Source: Ruminococcus sp.
GTDB taxonomy: Bacteria > Bacillota > Clostridia > Oscillospirales > Ruminococcaceae
NCBI GenBank assembly: GCA_003488415.1
Contig: DNLQ01000164.1
Span: 1 to 11,301, forward strand
Direction of reading: 5' to 3'
DNA length: 11,301 bases
In this document: piece by piece, positions 7,471 through 11,301 of the stretch
Layout: the number at the start of each line of letters is the position of its first letter
Numbering within the stretch: the stretch's first letter is position 1
Position numbers and translations under genes: made by a program
Notes under the pieces: model-generated
Seen by the model: the letters and a program-made list of their open reading frames with translations, nothing else
Told to the model about the DNA's origin: nothing
Databases searched by the model: none

Positions 7471-8805
7471 ATGCTTAGAATAGCCTTGCTTGCTCCTGCC
7501 GGTGCAATGCACAGATTTTCCGGCAGCTTCGGGAAGTCCCTTCATTATGCCCCACTTACTCTCACTACCCTCGCTGCCCTCGTTCCAGAAGATATAGACT
7601 CCGAAGTCGTGATATACGATGAGACTGCCGGCAGGATCCCGCTTGATATAAATGCCGACCTTATCGGTATAACCTGTATCACGGGTACCGCTCCGAGATG
7701 CTATGCCTTTGCCGATTATTACCGTAAAAAGGGAATCACCGTCTTCATGGGAGGCGTTCATCCATCCATGCTACCCGATGAAGCAGCCCAGCACGCAGAT
7801 GTGGTTTTTACAGGATTCTCTGAACAGACTTTCCCTCAGTTCCTGCATGACTTTGTTAACGGCAGCTTTCAGAAGTTCTATCACCAGAACTGCGATTTCT
7901 CCATAGAAAACCGTCCCCATCCACGCCGTGAACTGCTCAATAAGAAACGGTACATCACCATCAATACCGTTGAAGCTATTCGTGGCTGCTGCCATACGTG
8001 CAGCTTCTGCGCCTACCCTGCCGCCTTCGGCAAACGAGTATACAAGAGGCCGGTTAAAGAAGTGATCGGGGAAATAGAGGCTCTCGGTTCAAGACACGTT
8101 CTCTTCCCGGACGTCAACCTGATCACAGACAAAAAATACGCCATAGAGCTGTTTACAGCCATGATACCTCTGAAAATAATATGGCTCGGACTTGTGACCT
8201 CCTCTATCGGGATCGACGACGAACTGATGACTGTTTTCAGAAAAAGCGGATGCAAAGGTCTGCTTATAGGTTTTGAGTCAATAACGCAGGAGTCACAGAA
8301 GTACATACACAAAGGTGTCAATAAGGTCAACAGCTACATTGATCTGATGAAACGGCTCCATGATAACGGAATTCTCGTTCAGGGATGCTTTGCTTTCGGC
8401 GGAGACGAGGAAGATGAGACAGTTTTCGACAGGACTGTGGAAATGGTGGTAAAAGCTAAGATAGATCTTCCAAGATACTCCATCCTGACTCCGTTCCCAC
8501 GTACCGAGTACTACGCTCAGCTTGAAAAGGAAGGGAGGATAGTTGAGCGGAACTGGGCTATGTACGATGTTCAGCACTGCGTCTATCTCCCAAAGAAGAT
8601 GACGAAGGAACAGCTTGAAGCCGGCACCGACAGAGCATGGCGTGAGACCTATTCCAACATAAACATTATGAAACGGCTTGCCCCATTCAATCACAGTGTA
8701 TGGCTCTCGCTGCCTGTGAACCTCGGATATAAGGGATATGCCGATAAATGGCATAAATTCGGACGTGAAGTAATGTGCGACAATTCTGATATACCTGTTC
8801 TGTGA
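7471..8805 (+). CDS. B12-binding-type radical SAM protein, subtype A (operon gene 6)
   Basis: Predicted cobalamin-dependent radical SAM enzyme of 444 residues and the closest relative of gene 1 in the operon. The B12-type domain carries YAPLTLTTLAALVP, IYDETAGRIP, MGGVH (G94, G95, H97) and LPDEAAQHADVVFTG. The cluster motif is C173-x3-C177-x2-C180 (RGCCHTCSFCAY), at the same residue numbers as gene 1, with an extra cysteine at C174. Later marks are LFPDVN (D214, N216), GFES (G267-S270), ILTPFPRTEYY and NWAMYDVQHC (Q368, H369). The last two match ILTPYPGTALY and NWRLYNQHH of gene 1. The C-terminus has VWLSLPVNLGYKGYADKW, only mildly hydrophobic. A GGAAAGGA site about 9 bases upstream supports the ATG, one base after the gene 5 stop. 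It may act on the product of, or an analogue of the substrate of, gene 1. The substrate is not known. Confidence 0.93.
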   Translation: MLRIALLAPAGAMHRFSGSFGKSLHYAPLTLTTLAALVPEDIDSEVVIYDETAGRIPLDINADLIGITCITGTAPRCYAFADYYRKKGITVFMGGVHPSMLPDEAAQHADVVFTGFSEQTFPQFLHDFVNGSFQKFYHQNCDFSIENRPHPRRELLNKKRYITINTVEAIRGCCHTCSFCAYPAAFGKRVYKRPVKEVIGEIEALGSRHVLFPDVNLITDKKYAIELFTAMIPLKIIWLGLVTSSIGIDDELMTVFRKSGCKGLLIGFESITQESQKYIHKGVNKVNSYIDLMKRLHDNGILVQGCFAFGGDEEDETVFDRTVEMVVKAKIDLPRYSILTPFPRTEYYAQLEKEGRIVERNWAMYDVQHCVYLPKKMTKEQLEAGTDRAWRETYSNINIMKRLAPFNHSVWLSLPVNLGYKGYADKWHKFGREVMCDNSDIPVL

Positions 8806-8812
8806 GGATAAT

Positions 8813-10144
8813 ATGAAGATCACTTTTATCGTTCCGGCTATCGGAAAAAAGCCGGGTAAGAAATACATAGGCACATGGAAAATGGAGCCCCTTACTATCG
8901 CTATGCTGAAGGCTCTCACGCCTCCGGAGATCAGTACCGAACTCTTCGACGACCGCATTGAGCTGATAGATTATGACACTGAGACCGATCTTGTCTGTAT
9001 AACGGTTGAGACCTATACAGCTAAGAGAAGCTATCGTATAGCTCAGCATTTCAGAGAACGTGGGATCCCTGTTGTCATGGGCGGCTATCACGTTACCCTG
9101 TGTCCTGAGGAGGCTGAAGAGTTCTGCGACTGTGTGATGATAGGCAATGCAGAGACAGTCTGGAGGAATATGCTCGATGACTTCGTTCACGGCAGGCTTC
9201 AAAGATCATACAGCGGCGGTACTGCCGAATATGACGTACAGCCCGACAAAAGCATTTTCCAGGGCAAAAAATATCTGCCTGTATCCCTTGTCGAGACAGG
9301 CAGAGGCTGTATCCATAACTGCGATTTCTGCTCAATCTGCCGCTTCTATCAGAGCCGCTACCATGCACGTTCACATGACCTTATCCTCGACGATATCAAA
9401 CACTCTGACCACAGGATAGCCTTCCTCGTGGACGATAACCTCGTTGCCGACCACAGTAATGCTATCAGACTGTTTGAAGAGATAGCTCCTTTGAAAATAA
9501 AGTGGGCTGGTCAGGGTACTCTTTCTATGGCGAAAAATGAAAAGCTGCTGAAAGCCATGAAGAAAAGCGGATGTGAAGTTATTCTTATAGGCTTTGAAAG
9601 CCTTAATCCGGAAAACCTCAGACAGATGAACAAGTCGTTCAATATGGCTATGGGAGAACGTGACGAGCTGGTAAAACGAGTTCATGACGCAGGTCTCGGT
9701 ATATATGCTACATTCGTTTTCGGTTATGATAACGATGATGAGCGCACTGTATCAGATTCGCTGGAATTTGCTAAAAAACATAATTTCTATACTGCCGCTT
9801 TCAATCATCTGCTCCCATTCCCGAACACTCCCCTTTATCAGAGACTTCGTGATGACGGCAGACTTATCTTCGACAAATGGTGGCTTGCCGACGGATATAA
9901 CTACGGAGAGCTTGCTTTCCACCCTAAAAAGGTCTCCGCTGAACAGCTGAGCAAACTGTGCCGTGATGCGAGAAAAGAGTTCTCTTCTGCACGCACTGTC
10001 CTCAGCCGCGGCGCCGCTGCTCTGGGAAGGACAAGTCCGCTGCTCTGGGGACTCTTCTGGGCTATGAATCTGCGGCTCGGTGAGGAGATAGACCAGAAGA
10101 TGAACGTGCCTATAGGAGAGAATCTTGATGAACTTCCAAAATGA
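8813..10144 (+). CDS. B12-binding-type radical SAM protein, subtype B (operon gene 7)
   Basis: Predicted cobalamin-dependent radical SAM enzyme of 443 residues. It begins MKITFIVPAIG, and the first 17 coding bases are identical to the start of gene 2. The B12-type domain has LFDDRIELIDYD, CITVETYTAKRSY, MGGYH (G90, G91, H93) and MIGNAETVW. The Fe-S motif is C166-x3-C170-x2-C173 (RGCIHNCDFCS). FLVDDN (D207, D208, N209), GFES (G260-S263), PFPNTPLYQRL and KWW (355-357) followed by GYNYGELAFHP place it in subtype B with genes 2 and 3. The C-terminal segment SPLLWGLFWAMNLRLGEE is hydrophobic. It lies 7 bases after gene 6, with a GAGG site overlapping the gene 6 stop, and overlaps gene 8 by 17 bases. 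Its place after a subtype A gene and before a GNAT-like gene repeats the layout of genes 1-4. Substrate unknown. Confidence 0.93.
   Translation: MKITFIVPAIGKKPGKKYIGTWKMEPLTIAMLKALTPPEISTELFDDRIELIDYDTETDLVCITVETYTAKRSYRIAQHFRERGIPVVMGGYHVTLCPEEAEEFCDCVMIGNAETVWRNMLDDFVHGRLQRSYSGGTAEYDVQPDKSIFQGKKYLPVSLVETGRGCIHNCDFCSICRFYQSRYHARSHDLILDDIKHSDHRIAFLVDDNLVADHSNAIRLFEEIAPLKIKWAGQGTLSMAKNEKLLKAMKKSGCEVILIGFESLNPENLRQMNKSFNMAMGERDELVKRVHDAGLGIYATFVFGYDNDDERTVSDSLEFAKKHNFYTAAFNHLLPFPNTPLYQRLRDDGRLIFDKWWLADGYNYGELAFHPKKVSAEQLSKLCRDARKEFSSARTVLSRGAAALGRTSPLLWGLFWAMNLRLGEEIDQKMNVPIGENLDELPK
10115..10118 (+). promoter_or_regulatory. Ribosome binding site that fixes the gene 8 start at 10128
   Basis: GGAG (within AGGAGAG) lies 9 bases before the ATG at 10128. 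A TTG codon at 10125 is also in frame but is a weaker start and is only one codon upstream, so the ATG is preferred. Confidence 0.65.
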
Positions 10145-11153
10145 CAGATATACCCTCAGATTCGCTGAAGACTGCGATAACGAAAGTATCAGCAGGATCT
10201 TCAGCAGCGGCAGCTTCAGCGGCGATCTCGATATCCAGTTCCTCCGCAGCGATCAGCCTATGTCTTCTTTCAGGGCTGACGGCGAACCCCGTATTATGGT
10301 GACAACAGATAACAATGACGGCAGTATCATCGCTGTGGGCGGAGCCGTTGTAAGGGATGAGTATGTAAACGGCAGGGCTGAGAAATGTGCATACCTCACA
10401 GGACTCAAGGTATTACAGAGCTACCGGGGAAGACTCAGTTTCATTGCCAAGGCTTATCAGTTCCTTGGTGACCATCTTGAAGACTGCCGATGCTGCTACT
10501 CTACCATACTTGACAGCAATAAACCTGTCATCGCCATGATGGAGAAAAGACACAGAAATATGCCGGAATACCGTTTCATCTCACATTATAACACATATTG
10601 CTGGAGCAGCAGAAAAGCTGTGATGCAGCTTGATAACTGTACTGCCGGCTTCGATGAACTTATGGATAGGTATTTCTCACGGCGTGACCTTACTCCCGTC
10701 GATCCGTATATGCAGGGCTTCGGAAAACAGACCTTCTGGTGCTTCCGTGACGGAGGCAGTATAAAAGCGTGCTGCTTCGTCGGTGACCAGCAGAATACAA
10801 AATTCTACAAGCTAAAAAGCTACGGTGGTGTTTACCGTTTTATCTCAAAGTTGCCCACTCAGCTTCTTGGCTACCCTGCTTTTCCGGCTGAAGGAAGCAT
10901 AATAGATCACGGTGCCGTTTCTTACCTTTATGTGGATAACTGCGACAGGAATCTGTGCAGCAGCTTTCTGAGATCTGTTGCTGCTCTGTCCGGACACTCC
11001 CTGCTGATATGGGGCGGCGCTGATGACGATCCTCTTTGCAGATGTCTGGACTCTATGAAAACCGTCCGCTACGGCAGCCGCCTGTATCAGGTGATCTGGA
11101 GCGGCAGCCAGCCTGAGCTGTGTGATACCGGTGTTGAAGCTGCACTGTTGTAA
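10128..11153 (+). CDS. GNAT-like acyltransferase, long form with extra C-terminal domain (operon gene 8)
   Basis: A 341-residue protein. The first half looks like a GNAT fold: DRYTLRFAEDCDNESISRIF as the first strand and helix, SIIAVGGAVVRDEYVNG as the central strands, and CAYLTGLKVLQSYRGRLSFIAKAYQFL (about residues 87-113) as strand 4 and the acyl-CoA-binding helix; LQSYRGRLS stands where Q/RxxGxG/A would be. YSTILDSNKPVIAMMEKR fits strand 5 and its helix. The remaining residues, about 175-341, are not a standard part of a single GNAT domain. They end in GAVSYLYVDNC, LLIWGGADDD and YGSRLYQVIW, a strand/helix/strand pattern that could be a second, degenerate GNAT domain. The protein is unusually rich in cysteine. 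It is the last gene of the operon, overlapping gene 7 by 17 bases and ending 6 bases before a hairpin. The role is probably acyl transfer; the substrates are unknown and the family call is from pattern only. Confidence 0.55.
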   Translation: MNFQNDRYTLRFAEDCDNESISRIFSSGSFSGDLDIQFLRSDQPMSSFRADGEPRIMVTTDNNDGSIIAVGGAVVRDEYVNGRAEKCAYLTGLKVLQSYRGRLSFIAKAYQFLGDHLEDCRCCYSTILDSNKPVIAMMEKRHRNMPEYRFISHYNTYCWSSRKAVMQLDNCTAGFDELMDRYFSRRDLTPVDPYMQGFGKQTFWCFRDGGSIKACCFVGDQQNTKFYKLKSYGGVYRFISKLPTQLLGYPAFPAEGSIIDHGAVSYLYVDNCDRNLCSSFLRSVAALSGHSLLIWGGADDDPLCRCLDSMKTVRYGSRLYQVIWSGSQPELCDTGVEAALL

Positions 11154-11159
11154 AAAGTA

Positions 11160-11190
11160 AAGCCATAAGGGATCGCTCTCCTTATGGCTT
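11160..11190. terminator. Hairpin after the operon, probable transcription terminator
   Basis: An 11-base-pair perfect stem (11160-11170 pairing with 11180-11190) with a 9-base loop begins 6 bases after the gene 8 stop. On the plus strand it is followed only by CCTTTG, a poor T-run, so termination of the operon may be incomplete. On the minus strand it is followed by a better T-rich run (TTACTTTTT), so it may be bidirectional and act as a backup terminator for leftward transcription from the tRNA gene. Confidence 0.65.
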
Positions 11191-11201
11191 CCTTTGTGCA
11201 T

Positions 11202-11228
11202 AAAAAAATCCCGGTAAAACACCGGGAT
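11202..11228 (-). terminator. Intrinsic terminator of the tRNA-Leu gene
   Basis: On the minus strand, an 8-base-pair GC-rich stem (11228-11221 with 11215-11208, five-base loop) is followed by seven consecutive T (11208-11202). It begins 3 bases after the encoded CCA end of the tRNA, so it ends leftward transcription before the operon's 3' end is reached. Confidence 0.88.
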
Positions 11229-11231
11229 CCA

Positions 11232-11301
11232 TGGTGCAGGTGAAGGGACTTGAACCCATACCCCCTTGCGAGGACTAGCACCTGAAGCTAGCGCGTCTGC
11301 C
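11232..11301 (-). tRNA. tRNA-Leu, anticodon CAG (5' end cut by window edge)
   Basis: The minus strand contains an anticodon arm with a perfect five-base stem, CTAGC/GCTAG, around the loop TTCAGGT, giving anticodon CAG (11284-11282), which reads the leucine codon CUG. A long variable arm follows, with a CCTC/GGGG stem and a GCAA loop, as expected for a class II tRNA. The T-arm has the GGTTCAAGTCC core, and the gene encodes its own CCA end (11234-11232). About 15 bases of the 5' end (acceptor strand and start of the D-arm) are beyond the window. One T-stem position appears as a T-T mismatch. No copy of the tRNA 3' end was seen elsewhere in the window. Confidence 0.95.

Noticed and set aside
8293..8958. 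Long minus-strand open frame of 221 codons
   Set aside because: It lies opposite the conserved coding sequences of genes 6 and 7, has no convincing ribosome binding site, and its product resembles nothing recognisable; it is a shadow frame.
11232..11301. tRNA-Leu as an attachment site with the operon as an integrated island
   Set aside because: Although the tRNA 3' end faces the operon, no direct repeat of it was found on the pgk side, and no integrase or transposase gene is present in the window.

Overview
The window reads as a chromosomal segment of a low-to-mid GC Firmicute, most likely a Clostridia/Oscillospiraceae member close to Ruminococcus. The reasons are the phosphoglycerate kinase sequence, the strong GGAGG-type ribosome binding sites, the sigma-A style promoters and the purine-rich gene starts. 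The genus is an inference and was not tested.

Layout: (1) Positions 1-1001, minus strand: the N-terminal 333 codons of phosphoglycerate kinase (pgk), cut by the window edge. (2) About 1002-1305: a divergent control region with a pgk promoter on the minus strand and a near-consensus, extended -10 promoter on the plus strand. A TGTGA-N6-TCACC palindrome and a repeated GTGACATT element lie upstream of the plus-strand promoter. (3) 1306-11153: eight tightly packed plus-strand genes, overlapping by up to 29 bases or at most 7 bases apart, evidently one operon. (4) 11160-11301: a hairpin behind the operon, then a minus-strand intrinsic terminator belonging to a tRNA-Leu(CAG) gene that runs off the right edge.

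The operon encodes five paralogous B12-binding-type radical SAM proteins (genes 1, 2, 3, 6 and 7), two proteins that look like GNAT acyltransferases (genes 4 and 8) and one GH3-family acyl-acid amido synthetase (gene 5). The radical SAM proteins fall into two subtypes: A (genes 1 and 6) and B (genes 2, 3 and 7). The order is therefore A-B-B-GNAT, GH3, A-B-GNAT, which looks like a duplicated A-B-GNAT module flanking the GH3 gene.

Inference on function: the combination suggests a biosynthetic pathway. Radical SAM enzymes would carry out difficult C-methylations or C-C/ring chemistry, the GNAT-like proteins would transfer acyl groups, and the GH3 enzyme would activate a carboxylate as an adenylate and condense it with an amine. 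No carrier protein, precursor peptide, transporter or regulator gene lies inside the operon. All five radical SAM proteins end in a hydrophobic or amphipathic stretch, which fits a membrane-associated or lipid-like substrate. I do not recognise this cluster as a characterised pathway, and the product cannot be read from the sequence.
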